Source: PCRC01 sp040384665 | GTDB taxonomy: Bacteria > Pseudomonadota > Gammaproteobacteria > Burkholderiales > Burkholderiaceae_C | Direction of reading: 5' to 3' | Assembly: GCA_040384665.1 (NCBI GenBank) | Contig: JAZKIY010000025.1 | Location: 24,889-88,888, forward strand | DNA: 64,000 nt | Shown here: positions 8,552 to 17,163 of the stretch, piece after piece | How the letters are laid out: every line of letters begins with the position of its first letter | Numbering within the stretch: position 1 is the first letter of the stretch | Program-made: the position numbers and the translations under genes | The notes under the pieces: generated by a model | Databases searched by the model: none | Told to the model about the DNA's origin: nothing | What the model saw: only the letters and a program-made list of their open reading frames with translations

Positions 8552-10002
8552 ATGCACGTGTACCCCTTCAGGACAGCCTGGCGTTTCGTGCAGAGACCCT
8601 GCGCATCGGCGGCGAGCGGGTGGCGCGCGAGCGCACGCTGGACATCGTCAACCCGTACTCCCGCGAACGTGTCGGCACCGTGCCACTCGCTACCGTGGAA
8701 GACGTGCGGCTGGCCTGCCGCATTGCCCAGGCCTACCGGCCGACGCTGACGCGTTACGAGCGCTCGGCCATATTGCAGCGCGCCGCGACGCTGCTGCGGG
8801 CGCGCACCGAGGAAGCGTCGAAGTTGATCACGCTGGAGTCCGGCCTGTGCCGCAAGGATTCGATGTACGAGATCGGCCGGGTGGCCGACGTGCTGGTCTT
8901 CGGCGCAAACGAGGCGTTGAAAGACGATGGCCAGGTGTTCTCGTGCGACCTCACACCGCACGGCAAGAAACGCAAGGTGATCACACTGCGCGAGCCGCTG
9001 CAGGGCATCATCACCGCGATCACGCCGTTCAACCACCCGATGAACCAGGTGGCGCACAAGGTCGTGCCCAGCATCGCCACGAACAACCGCATGGTGCTGA
9101 AGCCATCGGAGAAGGTGCCGCTGTCAGCCTATTTTCTCGCCGATGTGCTGTACGAAGCCGGGCTGCCGCCCGAGATGCTGCAGGTGCTGACCGGCGACCC
9201 GCGCGAGATTGCCGACGAACTGATCACCAACGCGCATGTGGACCTGATCACCTTCACCGGGGGCGTCGCCATCGGCAAACACATCGCCAACAGGGCCGGC
9301 TACCGCCGCATGGTGCTGGAGCTTGGCGGCAACGACCCGCTGATCGTGATGGAAGATGCCGACCTGGACAAGGCGTCCGACCTAGCGGTACAGGGCTCGT
9401 ACAAAAATTCCGGCCAGCGCTGCACCGCCGTCAAACGCATGTTGGTACAGCAGTCGGTGGCGCGCGAATTTACCGAGCTGGTGGTGGAAAAAACACGCCG
9501 CTGGAAACACGGCAACCCGATGGACGAAACCATGGACATGGGCACCGTCATTGACGAAAACGCCGCCCGCCAGTTCGAGGCGCTGGTCAACGAAGCCGTG
9601 GCGCAAGGCGCGCGACTGCTCACCGGTAACGTGCGCGAGGGCGCGCTGTACGCCCCCACTGTGCTCGACAATGTGCGGCCGGAGATGACCCTGGTGCGGG
9701 AAGAAACCTTTGGCCCGGTGTCGCCCATCATCACGTTTGGCAGCATCGACGAGGCCATTGCGATTTCCAACGGCACCGCCTACGGCCTGTCGTCGGGCGT
9801 CTGCACCAACCGCATGGACCATGCCACCCGGTTTGCGCAGGAGTTGCACGTGGGCACGGTGAACGTCTGGGAGGTGCCGGGCTACCGCATCGAGCTCACG
9901 CCTTTCGGCGGCATCAAGGACTCGGGCCTGGGCTACAAGGAAGGCGTACAGGAAGCGATGAAGTCGTTCTGCAACGGCAAGACATTCACGCTGCCCTGGT
10001 GA
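8548..10002 (+). CDS. phnY: Phosphonoacetaldehyde dehydrogenase
   Basis: 484 aa, NAD-dependent aldehyde dehydrogenase. Oxidises phosphonoacetaldehyde to phosphonoacetate, which PhnA then hydrolyses. Visible: cofactor stretches ITPFNHPMNQVAHK and LKPSEKVPLSA, TFTGGVAIGK (235-244), general base Glu258 in LELGGND, and catalytic Cys292 in NSGQRCTAVKRM. NHPMN and GQRCTAVKR with phnA/phnCDE neighbours point to PhnY. Coupled to the upstream dehydrogenase by ATGA. Last gene of the operon; a long hairpin follows at 10052. Confidence 0.9.
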   Translation: MNARVPLQDSLAFRAETLRIGGERVARERTLDIVNPYSRERVGTVPLATVEDVRLACRIAQAYRPTLTRYERSAILQRAATLLRARTEEASKLITLESGLCRKDSMYEIGRVADVLVFGANEALKDDGQVFSCDLTPHGKKRKVITLREPLQGIITAITPFNHPMNQVAHKVVPSIATNNRMVLKPSEKVPLSAYFLADVLYEAGLPPEMLQVLTGDPREIADELITNAHVDLITFTGGVAIGKHIANRAGYRRMVLELGGNDPLIVMEDADLDKASDLAVQGSYKNSGQRCTAVKRMLVQQSVAREFTELVVEKTRRWKHGNPMDETMDMGTVIDENAARQFEALVNEAVAQGARLLTGNVREGALYAPTVLDNVRPEMTLVREETFGPVSPIITFGSIDEAIAISNGTAYGLSSGVCTNRMDHATRFAQELHVGTVNVWEVPGYRIELTPFGGIKDSGLGYKEGVQEAMKSFCNGKTFTLPW

Positions 10003-10051
10003 CCCTTCTCGGGGCCGTGATCCGCCATGCCTGTGGACAAGCCCCGACTGG

Positions 10052-10085
10052 CCTGCGCCGCGCTGGACATTCAGCGCAGCGCAGG
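10052..10085. terminator. Long hairpin between convergent phnY and cynS
   Basis: 14-bp arms (CCTGCGCCGCGCTG / CAGCGCAGCGCAGG, one mismatch) with a 6-nt loop between two convergent stops. No U-tract on either strand. Probably a bidirectional transcription or RNA-stability stop. Confidence 0.55.
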
Positions 10086-10090
10086 TGACC

Positions 10091-10534
10091 TCAGTAGGTC
10101 TTGTACGGCAGGAACTTGCCCGACAGCACCACGTTGACGCGGTCGCCTTTCGGGTCGGGCTGGCGCACGATGTCCATGCTGAAGTCGATGGCGCTCATGA
10201 TGCCGTCGCCAAACTCCTCGTGGATCAGTTCCTTGATGGTGGTGCCGTAGACGCTGACGATCTCGTACCAGCGGTAGATCAGCGGGTCGGTCGGCACCGG
10301 GGTGGGCAGCGAGCCTTTGTACGGCACGACCTGCAGCCACTTCTGCTCTTCGGCCGTCAGACCAAAAATCTTGCCCAGCACCTTGGCCTGCTCGGGCGTG
10401 GCCGTCATCTGGCCGAGGCACAGCGCAGTGGTCCACTCTTTGGAATGGCCCACCTTCTTGGCCACGTCGGCCCACTGGATGCCTTTGGCGACTTTGACGG
10501 TGATGATTTTTTCGGTGACTTCAAGGCGGTTCAT
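10091..10534 (-). CDS. cynS: Cyanate hydratase (cyanase)
   Basis: 147 aa. Converts cyanate and bicarbonate to ammonia and CO2; active as a decamer. The catalytic triad is readable: Arg88 and Glu91 in RWYEIVSVYGTTIK, Ser114 in GIMSAIDFSMD, equivalent to Arg96, Glu99 and Ser122 of E. coli. N-terminal helical domain residues 1-75 (KIITVKVAKGIQWADVAKKV). Last gene of a minus-strand run behind the ABC importer, so imported cyanate would be used as a nitrogen source or detoxified. Confidence 0.96.
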   Translation of the reverse strand: MNRLEVTEKIITVKVAKGIQWADVAKKVGHSKEWTTALCLGQMTATPEQAKVLGKIFGLTAEEQKWLQVVPYKGSLPTPVPTDPLIYRWYEIVSVYGTTIKELIHEEFGDGIMSAIDFSMDIVRQPDPKGDRVNVVLSGKFLPYKTY

Positions 10535-10578
10535 GCCATCTCCTGGTGTGGTTTGAATGAAAGGGGTGCCGTGGTTGG

Positions 10579-11373
10579 TCAGTGCGCCACCGCGCGGGTG
10601 ACCAAAAAATCCACGATGTGGTTGCGCAGCTCGTAATAGCCGGGCAGGTGGTGCAGCGACGCGCGCTTGCGGTCTTTGGGCAGGGTGTTGGTCACGGTTT
10701 CGGCAATGCCGCCGGGCACGTAGCCCGCATCGGTCTCGCATCCGTTGCTCATGAGCAAAATGCGGTCGGCCAGCAGAATGGCTTCGTCCACGTCGTGGGT
10801 GATCATGAACACGGTTTGCTGTGTGTCGCGCACGATGGCCATCAGCTCGTCCTGGATCGTGCCGCGCGTGAGTGCGTCCAGCGCGCCAAACGGCTCGTCC
10901 AGCAGCAGCATCTTGGGGCTGATGGCAAAGGCGCGGGCAATGCCCACCCGCTGCTTCATGCCGCCGGAGAGCTGCGAGGGCTTTTTGTCGATGGCCGGGC
11001 TCAGGCCCACCAGCGCCACGTACTTTTCCACGTGCACATTGACCTTGGGACGGCTCCATTCGGGCCAGGCCGAGCGCACCGCAAAGGCGATGTTCTGCCG
11101 CACCGTGAGCCAGGGCATCAGCGCATGGCTCTGGAACACCACACCCCGCTCCAGGCTGGGGCCGGCCACCTCGCGGTTGTCCATGAACACATGGCCCGCC
11201 GTGGCGGTGTCCAGGCCCGCCAGCACGTTCAGGATGGTGCTTTTGCCGCAGCCAGAATGGCCAATGATGCAGACGAACTCGCCCTTGTCGAGCGTGAAGG
11301 AGACGTTGGCAAACACCGGCTTGTCGGCGACGAAGGCTTTGCTCAGCCCCTCGATTTTCAGAAAACCTGGCAT
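10579..11373 (-). CDS. cynD: Nitrate/cyanate-type ABC transporter ATPase
   Basis: 264 aa. ATPase of the importer encoded with the next two genes. Walker A GHSGCGKST (38-46), VVFQSHALMPWLTV Q-loop, signature LSGGMKQRVG, Walker B MLLLDEPFGALDALTR, and H-loop FMITHDVDEA, typical of the NrtD/TauB/SsuB subfamily. The ATG at 11373 has AGGAAAG upstream; the frame is open further but adds no domain. Neighbouring cynS suggests cyanate as substrate; nitrate cannot be excluded, though no nitrate reductase is in the window. Confidence 0.88.
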   Translation of the reverse strand: MPGFLKIEGLSKAFVADKPVFANVSFTLDKGEFVCIIGHSGCGKSTILNVLAGLDTATAGHVFMDNREVAGPSLERGVVFQSHALMPWLTVRQNIAFAVRSAWPEWSRPKVNVHVEKYVALVGLSPAIDKKPSQLSGGMKQRVGIARAFAISPKMLLLDEPFGALDALTRGTIQDELMAIVRDTQQTVFMITHDVDEAILLADRILLMSNGCETDAGYVPGGIAETVTNTLPKDRKRASLHHLPGYYELRNHIVDFLVTRAVAH

Positions 11374-11431
11374 GGCACTGTCTTTCCTGGTGACGGGGAG
11401 CGCGGCAGGGTTGTTGATGCGGGCCGACGAA

Positions 11432-12307
11432 TCACTCCACATAGGTCACCCACTTCTGCACGCGGGCAAAACTCAAGTCGAGCAGCATGCCCACCACGCC
11501 GATGACCAAAATCGCAAAGATCACGTTGGTGAGCGAGAGGTTGTTCCACTCGTTCCACACAAAGTAGCCAATGCCGGTGCCGCCCACCAGCATCTCGGCC
11601 GCCACAATCACCAGCCAGGCAATGCCCATGCTGATGCGCATGCCAGTGAGGATGGTGGGCGCCGCCGCCGGCAGAATCACCTGGAACGCCTTGCGCAGCG
11701 GGTTCACCTCCAGCGTGCTGGCCACGTTGAGCCATTCGCGCTTGACCGCCGAAACGCCGAACGCGGTGTTGATCAGCATCGGCCAGACCGAGCAGATGAA
11801 GATCACAAAAATCCCGCTGATCGACGAGTCCTTGATGACATACAGCGCCAGCGGCATCCACGCCAGCGGGCTGATGGGTTTCAGCACCTGAATGAACGGG
11901 TCAAACGCCCGCCGCAGCAGCGGGCTCATGCCAATCACAAAACCCAGCGGAATGGCCACCAGGCACGCCAGCAAAAAGCCCAGCCCCACCCGCGCCAGCG
12001 AATGGCCGAGCTGGATGGCAATGCCCTTGTCGTTCGGCCCGTTGTCAAAAAACGGGTTGCTGAGCTGCTTCACAAAGGTGTCGCCCATTTGGCCCGGCGT
12101 GGGAAAGCCGGCCGTCTTCACCGCGCCAGGGTCTTTGCCCAGCATCTTGTTGAGCTCAATCTGCTCGGCGGTGAGCCCGGCCGACGACGCCCCCACGCTG
12201 ACGCTGGACGCGGTGGCCGCGTACCAGGCGGCAATGAAGGTGAGGAAGATCAGCACCGACACGAGGCCGGCGCGGACATTCAGGCTTTTCCAGAACGGGG
12301 CGCGCAT
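11432..12307 (-). CDS. cynB: Nitrate/cyanate-type ABC transporter permease
   Basis: 291 aa inner-membrane permease. One N-terminal helix (about 12-32), a hydrophilic segment with NKMLGKDPGAVKTAGFPTP, then five helices. The ATPase-coupling loop is ASTLEVNPLRKAFQVILPAA, and LTGMRISMGIAWLVIVAAEM is highly typical of NrtB/SsuC/TauC permeases. Sits 2 nt after the substrate-binding gene stop, so the two are probably co-translated. Confidence 0.88.
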   Translation of the reverse strand: MRAPFWKSLNVRAGLVSVLIFLTFIAAWYAATASSVSVGASSAGLTAEQIELNKMLGKDPGAVKTAGFPTPGQMGDTFVKQLSNPFFDNGPNDKGIAIQLGHSLARVGLGFLLACLVAIPLGFVIGMSPLLRRAFDPFIQVLKPISPLAWMPLALYVIKDSSISGIFVIFICSVWPMLINTAFGVSAVKREWLNVASTLEVNPLRKAFQVILPAAAPTILTGMRISMGIAWLVIVAAEMLVGGTGIGYFVWNEWNNLSLTNVIFAILVIGVVGMLLDLSFARVQKWVTYVE

Positions 12308-12309
12308 GC

Positions 12310-13713
12310 TCAGCCCAGCTTGTGGATGGCAAAGCTCTTGGCGTAGGCGTCGGCCTTGGCGGCGTCAAACTCCTTGCCCATGACCTTGAACTTGGGGTAA
12401 GCGCCTTCGGGTGCCTTCTGGCCCAGCTCTTTCATGTGCTTTTTCGCGTCGGTGAGCAGGAAGACCTTCTCGGCGATTTGTTTGTAGTCCACGTCGCCCT
12501 TGATGTAGCCCCAGCGCTTCATCTGCGTCAATATCCACACCGCCATGCTCTGCCACGGGATGGGGTCGAAGTCGGCGCGGTCGGGCACGGTCTGGATGCC
12601 GCCCAGGCCATCGGCAAAGCGGCCGGTGAGCACCTGCGTCACCACCGTTTCGGGCTGGTTCAAGTAGGCCTGCGGCGAAATCACCTTGGCGATCAGCTCG
12701 CGGTTGCTGGCGTCGCGTGCCATGGCGGCGGCTGTGAGCACGGCGCGGAACAGCGCGGCAAAGGTGTTGGGGTTCTTCTGGATGAACTCGGTGCTGGTGC
12801 CAAAGGCGCAGCAGGGGTGGCCGGGCCACAGGTCTTTGGTGAGGATGTGCAGGAAGCCGATTTCTTCAAACACCGCCCGCTGGTTGAACGGGTCGGGGCC
12901 GAGGTAGCCGTCGATGTTGCCAGCGCGCAGGTTGGCCACCATCTCGGGCGGTGGCACCACGCGGATCTGGATGTCGGTGTCGGGGTTCAGCCCGGCTTCG
13001 GCCACGTAGTAGCGCAGCAGGAAGTTGTGCATGCTGTACTCGAACGGCACCGCAAACTTGAAGCCCTTCCACATCTTCGGGTCGCGCTTGTCCTTGTGTT
13101 TGTTGGCCAGGGTGATGGCCTGGCCGTTGGTGTTCTGGATGGTGGCCACGTTCATGGCGACCGGGTTGGAACCCACGCCCATGCTGATGGCCAGCGGCAT
13201 GGGGCTCAGGAAGTGAGTGGCGTCGTATTCCTTGTTGATCATCTTGTCGCGGATCAGCGCCCAGCCGGCCGTTTTGACGACTTCGACATTCAGCCCCTGC
13301 TTTTGGTAAAAGCCCAGCGGGTGCGCCATGATCAGCGGCGTGGCGCAGGTGATGGGGATGAAACCGATCTTCAGGTCTTTCTTCTCAAGGGCGTTTTTCT
13401 CCTGCGCCATGGCCTGCAGGCTGGCCACCGGCAAGACGCTGGCAATGGCCGCCATGGCGGTGCCCTTGCCCACGCTGCGCAGGAACTGGCGGCGCACGTT
13501 GTCTTGCGGGAACAGGGCCTTGACGAGCGTGGCCTCGATGAAGCCGTTCGAGTAGGCCTCGAACTCGCTGGTGAGGCTGCGGCGGCGCAGTTCAATCGCG
13601 GCGGCGTCGGCCGCCACCGCCTGGTGGTGGTCGGCGGGTGAATGGTCTTGACCGCAGCTGCAGCTGAGCCTCAGCGGGCGGTCGGCGTCGTAAGGAGAGA
13701 AGTACTCGGTCAT
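12310..13713 (-). CDS. cynA: CmpA/NrtA family ABC substrate-binding protein, Tat-exported
   Basis: 467 aa from the ATG at 13713 (AAAGGTG upstream). Periplasmic receptor for the cyanate/nitrate importer. The first 73 residues precede a Tat-like signal RRQFLRSVG (74-82) and contain CSCG with nearby histidines (Cys18, Cys20, His24, His29, His30), an unusual pre-signal segment. The body has NrtA-type stretches ITCATPLIMAHPLGFY, AGWALIRDKM, HFLSPMPLAISMG and DGYLGPDPFNQRAVFEE. By context with cynS the ligand is probably cyanate. The long N-terminal extension seems, from memory, to recur in proteobacterial members. Confidence 0.85.
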   Translation of the reverse strand: MTEYFSPYDADRPLRLSCSCGQDHSPADHHQAVAADAAAIELRRRSLTSEFEAYSNGFIEATLVKALFPQDNVRRQFLRSVGKGTAMAAIASVLPVASLQAMAQEKNALEKKDLKIGFIPITCATPLIMAHPLGFYQKQGLNVEVVKTAGWALIRDKMINKEYDATHFLSPMPLAISMGVGSNPVAMNVATIQNTNGQAITLANKHKDKRDPKMWKGFKFAVPFEYSMHNFLLRYYVAEAGLNPDTDIQIRVVPPPEMVANLRAGNIDGYLGPDPFNQRAVFEEIGFLHILTKDLWPGHPCCAFGTSTEFIQKNPNTFAALFRAVLTAAAMARDASNRELIAKVISPQAYLNQPETVVTQVLTGRFADGLGGIQTVPDRADFDPIPWQSMAVWILTQMKRWGYIKGDVDYKQIAEKVFLLTDAKKHMKELGQKAPEGAYPKFKVMGKEFDAAKADAYAKSFAIHKLG

Positions 13714-13849
13714 GACACACCTTTCGATTGAAGATGTTGTCCCCGACGCAAGGGCTGCGCCAGTTGGCGTGCCAACGCCACCCCACCCCACAAATCGCCC
13801 ACCGCCGCGCGACGCGGTGTAGTGCCAGCCCTACACAGGAGGCGTGGGT

Positions 13850-14512
13850 TCAGGCCGTCGGGCCGGTTTTGCCGTGGCGTTCGGCGTAGAGCGCCAGCTC
13901 CACGTCGTTTTTGGTGCCGGTTTTTTCCAGGATGCGCGCGCGGTAGGTGCTGACGGTGTTGGCCGCCAGCCCCAGCTGCGCACCAATCTGAGTCACGCTC
14001 TGGCCGGCGGTGAGCAGCCGGAAGACCTGGTGTTCGCGGTGCGAGAGCGCGTCCACACCGGCCTTGCCAGCGCTGGCGGCCATCGCGGCGGCCAGGGCTT
14101 CGGCGGTGGCAGGTGTGACGTACAGCCCGCCCTGGGCCACCTTGCGCACGGCGGCCACCATGTCGTCGGGGTCGGCGCTTTTGTTCAAATAGCCGGCGGC
14201 CCCGAGCTTGATGCAGCGCACCGCGTACTGTTTTTCAGGGTAGGTGGAGAGCATCAGCACTGGCAGGCCGGGGTGTTGGCTGTGCAGCACCTGCAGCACG
14301 TCCAGCCCGTCGCGTTCGGGCAGGGCAATGTCGAGCAGCACCACGTCGAGCCCAGCCGCGCCGTTCAGCGCTTCCACCCGCGCCAGCACCTCGGGGCCGG
14401 TTTGCGCTTCGGCCAGCACGGCGATGTCGGGCGCGTCGGCCAGCACCTGCTTCAGCCCCTCGCGGACGATGCGGTGGTCGTCCCCCAACAAGACACGGAT
14501 GACGCTATTCAT
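13850..14512 (-). CDS. NarL/FixJ-type response regulator
   Basis: 220 aa. Receiver domain residues 1-120 with acidic pocket DD at 11-12, phospho-acceptor Asp61 in VVLLDIALPERDG, and Lys in LNKSADPDD. LuxR-type helix-turn-helix about 150-212 (LSHREHQVFRLLTAGQSV, then LGLAANTVSTYRARI). Its start overlaps the end of the sensor kinase gene by 8 nt, so the two form one two-component system. It lies upstream of and parallel to the cyn genes (136 nt before cynA), making them plausible targets. Confidence 0.9.
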   Translation of the reverse strand: MNSVIRVLLGDDHRIVREGLKQVLADAPDIAVLAEAQTGPEVLARVEALNGAAGLDVVLLDIALPERDGLDVLQVLHSQHPGLPVLMLSTYPEKQYAVRCIKLGAAGYLNKSADPDDMVAAVRKVAQGGLYVTPATAEALAAAMAASAGKAGVDALSHREHQVFRLLTAGQSVTQIGAQLGLAANTVSTYRARILEKTGTKNDVELALYAERHGKTGPTA

Positions 14513-15728
14513 TCTGTAGCGGCATCGTCAGCCTGAACGCTGACCCAGCGCCGATTTGGCTTGAAATCTCGACCACGCCGCCAAAATGGCGGGCCCGTTC
14601 GCGCATGCCCATCACCCCGTAGGCGTCAGAGGCTTCAAAGGCCGCTGCGGCGGCGCCACGTCCGTTGTCTTGCACCCGCAGGCTGAGCTGGTGCGCGTCG
14701 GCCACGATCTGCACCGCCAGCGCGCTGGCCTGCGCGTGCCGGCCGACGTTGCTGAGCATTTCCTGAAAGATGCGGAACACCGCCATCGCCGCCGGGCCGG
14801 GCAGCTCCACGCCGGGCGCGACCTGCATCTCCCAGGTGAGCGCCAATTCGCCAGACTGCGCAAACTCGTGCGCCTGCCATTCCAGCGCCGCCCAAAGGCC
14901 CTGGTGGTCGAGGATGCTGGGGCGCAGGTCGGTGATGATGCGGCCGACGTTGTCCACCGCGTTCTCGATCAGCCGGCTCATGTTCTGGCACTTGCTGCGC
15001 ATGCGCTCGCGCATGGCCTGGGCCTCGTCGAGGTCGCGCTGTTGCTGCTCGCCGAGGCGCTTGTCGAGCCAGTTGACGTCCATTTTCAGCGCCACCAACA
15101 GGCTGCCCAGCTCGTCGTGCACCTCGCGGGCGATGCGGGTGCGTTCTTCTTCGCGCACGTTTTCCGAGTACGCCGACAGCTCGCGCAACTGGCCGAGCGC
15201 GGCCGACAGCTCTTGGGTGCGCTCACTGACGCGCAGCTCCAGTTCGTCCTTGGCTTTTTGCAAGGCATCGGCGGCGCGCTTGCGCTCGGTGATGTCCACA
15301 AAGGTGATCACCGCGCCGCGCACCTGGGTGCCATCAATGATCGGGTGGCTGGAATACTCCACCGCAAACGCGGTGTGGTCGCGGCGCCAGAACACCTCGG
15401 TGTCGATGCGGCAGGGCAGGCCCTGGCGGAAGGCGTTGAAGATCGGGCAGTCGGTGTCGGCGTAGTGGGAGCCGTCGGCGTGCGAGTGGTGGGTCAGCCA
15501 GTGCATGTTGGCGCCCAGCACCTCGGCGGGTTCGTAGCCCAGCATGCGTGCCGCCGCGCGGTTGATGAAGACGCAATGGCCTTCGAGGTCAATGCCAAAA
15601 ATGCCGTCGCCGGTGGACTCCAGCAGCAGCCCGAGCTGGTGTTGCCACAGCGGGTGCGAGATCGACCCGGCTGGCGCGGCGGTGGGCGTCAGGACATGGG
15701 GCGCGGTGTCGTGCATGCGTTCAAGCAT
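14505..15728 (-). CDS. PAS-domain sensor histidine kinase (NarX-like output)
   Basis: 407 aa, no membrane segment, so cytoplasmic. PAS domain about residues 30-148 (STGDGIFGIDLEGHCVFINR, then NPAAARMLGYEP-type core), a short coiled coil 152-188, HisKA_3 dimerisation with phospho-acceptor His204 in REVHDELG, and an HATPase domain (EMLSNVGRHAQASAL; DNGRG; GVMGMRERA). The PAS region holds a cluster of His and Cys (WLTHHSHADGSHYADTDCP, 77-95) that could bind metal or haem (inference). Two starts are possible, 15728 and 15716. Paired with the following regulator. Confidence 0.9.
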   Translation of the reverse strand: MLERMHDTAPHVLTPTAAPAGSISHPLWQHQLGLLLESTGDGIFGIDLEGHCVFINRAAARMLGYEPAEVLGANMHWLTHHSHADGSHYADTDCPIFNAFRQGLPCRIDTEVFWRRDHTAFAVEYSSHPIIDGTQVRGAVITFVDITERKRAADALQKAKDELELRVSERTQELSAALGQLRELSAYSENVREEERTRIAREVHDELGSLLVALKMDVNWLDKRLGEQQQRDLDEAQAMRERMRSKCQNMSRLIENAVDNVGRIITDLRPSILDHQGLWAALEWQAHEFAQSGELALTWEMQVAPGVELPGPAAMAVFRIFQEMLSNVGRHAQASALAVQIVADAHQLSLRVQDNGRGAAAAAFEASDAYGVMGMRERARHFGGVVEISSQIGAGSAFRLTMPLQNE

Positions 15729-15801
15729 AGCGATGCGGGTGCCAGTTTGGTGCAGGATTGCCCACCCACCGCCCCCGGATGGTGCAAATGGGGCGGAACG
15801 C

Positions 15802-16269
15802 TCAGAGCCCGAGGTCGCTCAGGCCGGGGTGGTCGTCGGGCCGGCGGCCGAGGGGCCAGAAGAACTTGCGGTCGTCGGCCTTGATCGGCAGGTCGTTGAT
15901 GCTGGCAAAGCGGCGCTGCATGAAGCCCTGTTCGTTGAACTCCCAGTTCTCGTTGCCATAGCTGCGGTACCACTGGCCACCGTCGTCATGCCATTCGTAG
16001 GCAAAACGCGCGGCAATGCGGTTGCCGGTGAAGGCCCACACCTCTTTGATGAGGCGGTAGTCCAGCTCGCGCACCCACTTGCGCTTCAGAAACTCTTTCA
16101 CCTCGGCCTGCCCCTTGGGGAATTCGGCGCGGTTGCGCCAGACGGTGTCGGGCGTGTAGACCAGGATCACCCGTTCCGGGTCGCGGGTGTTCCAGGCGTC
16201 TTCGGCCATGCGGGCTTTTTGCGCCGCGGTTTCGGCGGTGAAAGGGGGCAGCGGGGGCTTGGTGTCCAT
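15802..16269 (-). CDS. DUF1348 / NTF2-like family protein
   Basis: 155 aa. The stretches AEDAWNTRDPERV, YTPDTVWRNRAEF, EFLKRKWVRELDYRLIKE and RYGNENWEF-like (RSYGNENWEFNEQG) are typical of the DUF1348 SnoaL-like fold: a small cytoplasmic alpha+beta barrel of unknown specific function. The ATG at 16269 is chosen because it gives the normal family length; upstream residues in the same frame look random. Stands alone between the kinase gene and the DUF2325 gene. Confidence 0.85.
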   Translation of the reverse strand: MDTKPPLPPFTAETAAQKARMAEDAWNTRDPERVILVYTPDTVWRNRAEFPKGQAEVKEFLKRKWVRELDYRLIKEVWAFTGNRIAARFAYEWHDDGGQWYRSYGNENWEFNEQGFMQRRFASINDLPIKADDRKFFWPLGRRPDDHPGLSDLGL

Positions 16270-16337
16270 GGTGTCTCCGGCATGCTGGGTGTCAGCATCT
16301 GACCGGAGTTTGCACGATTGATGCCAGCCAGGGCTGT

Positions 16338-16736
16338 CTATTCTGGCCGCAGCACGCAGGGCTGGCCGGTGCGTTTGCAGTCGGTGCCGTCCAGCCAGTG
16401 CTGGTTGTGGCTGACGCAGCCGGTCTGGCAGATCACCAGGTCGGCCGCCTGGCCGCTGGCGTGCAGCAGTGCGGCCATGTCTTCGCGCACGACCATCAGC
16501 TCGGTTTCTTTCAGCATGAGTGCGGCGCGCAGGCGCATCAGCAGGCTTTCCTGGCCTTTCACCTGGCCGTGCAGCGCGCTGATGCAAACGCTGGTGCGCT
16601 GCTGGGCTTTGGCCAGCGCGTGGATCAGCACCGCGTTTTCCTGCTGCATGGCCTGCAGCTGGTTTTTGGCTTGCGCCATGGTGCAGGCACGTGGCGACGC
16701 CGCCGGTGGCGGCAGGGGGGAGATGGGCATCAACAT
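16338..16736 (-). CDS. DUF2325 domain protein
   Basis: 132 aa from ATG 16736. A coiled-coil-like N-terminal half (AQAKNQLQAMQQENAVLIHA) is followed by the DUF2325 core at the C-terminus: ADLVICQTGCVSHNQHW and DCKRTGQPCVL. The conserved Cys/His pattern suggests a metal or redox role; the function is not established. ATGs at 16730 and 16679 are alternatives. It starts 8 nt after the stop of the 86-aa gene, behind a Fur-like box, so the pair is probably iron-regulated. Confidence 0.75.
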   Translation of the reverse strand: MLMPISPLPPPAASPRACTMAQAKNQLQAMQQENAVLIHALAKAQQRTSVCISALHGQVKGQESLLMRLRAALMLKETELMVVREDMAALLHASGQAADLVICQTGCVSHNQHWLDGTDCKRTGQPCVLRPE

Positions 16737-16744
16737 GGCGGCCC

Positions 16745-17005
16745 CTAGCGCCGCGGTGCGGCAGCCGCTTTCAGGGCCTGGGCTGTGAGCTGGGCGGCCT
16801 GGCTTTCTTCTTTGGAGTGCAAGCGCCAGCGCGCCATGAGCACCATGTGCGCCAGCATCTCGAAAGCCTCCACCTCCAGGCGCAGGGACACCGAGTCCAT
16901 GTGCAGCTGGACCACGCCGCAGTCCGGGCAGAGGGTCACGCGGCCCATCGGGCTGTGCGCCAGTGTGTGGTGCTGGCAGGGGCTGGCGCCGGAATCGTCG
17001 GTCAT
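16745..17005 (-). CDS. Small Cys/His protein, Fur-box associated
   Basis: 86 aa, not recognised. The N-terminal half carries CQHHTLAH (residues 10-17) and TLCPDCGVVQLHM (24-36), a possible zinc or iron site made of three Cys and several His. The C-terminal half is an amphipathic Ala/Glu/Leu helix (VEAFEMLAHMVLMARWRLHS). No signal peptide. It is the first gene after the Fur-like box at 17081-17102 and is followed after 8 nt by the DUF2325 gene. Confidence 0.65.
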   Translation of the reverse strand: MTDDSGASPCQHHTLAHSPMGRVTLCPDCGVVQLHMDSVSLRLEVEAFEMLAHMVLMARWRLHSKEESQAAQLTAQALKAAAAPRR

Positions 17006-17080
17006 GCGGATCTCCTACAGGGGTTGGGTTCTGTTGCTGGCTGGCAGAACTCCACTGCAGGCTGGCTCGGAGCACAGTCT

Positions 17081-17102
17081 AATTGAGAATGGTTATCAAT
17101 TG
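17081..17102 (-). promoter_or_regulatory. Putative Fur box
   Basis: Read on the minus strand, TGATAACCATTCTCA (17098-17084) matches the 7-1-7 Fur consensus TGATAAT-n-ATTATCA at 12 of 14 positions and sits in a longer palindrome AATTGA...TCAATT. It is about 75 bp upstream of the start at 17005. AT-rich in a GC-rich setting. Confidence 0.7.
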
Positions 17103-17163
17103 CAAGGCAATTGGGTGAACTTTACCCAATCCCTTTTTTGTCCCCGCGCCTTGCGCGCCAAGC

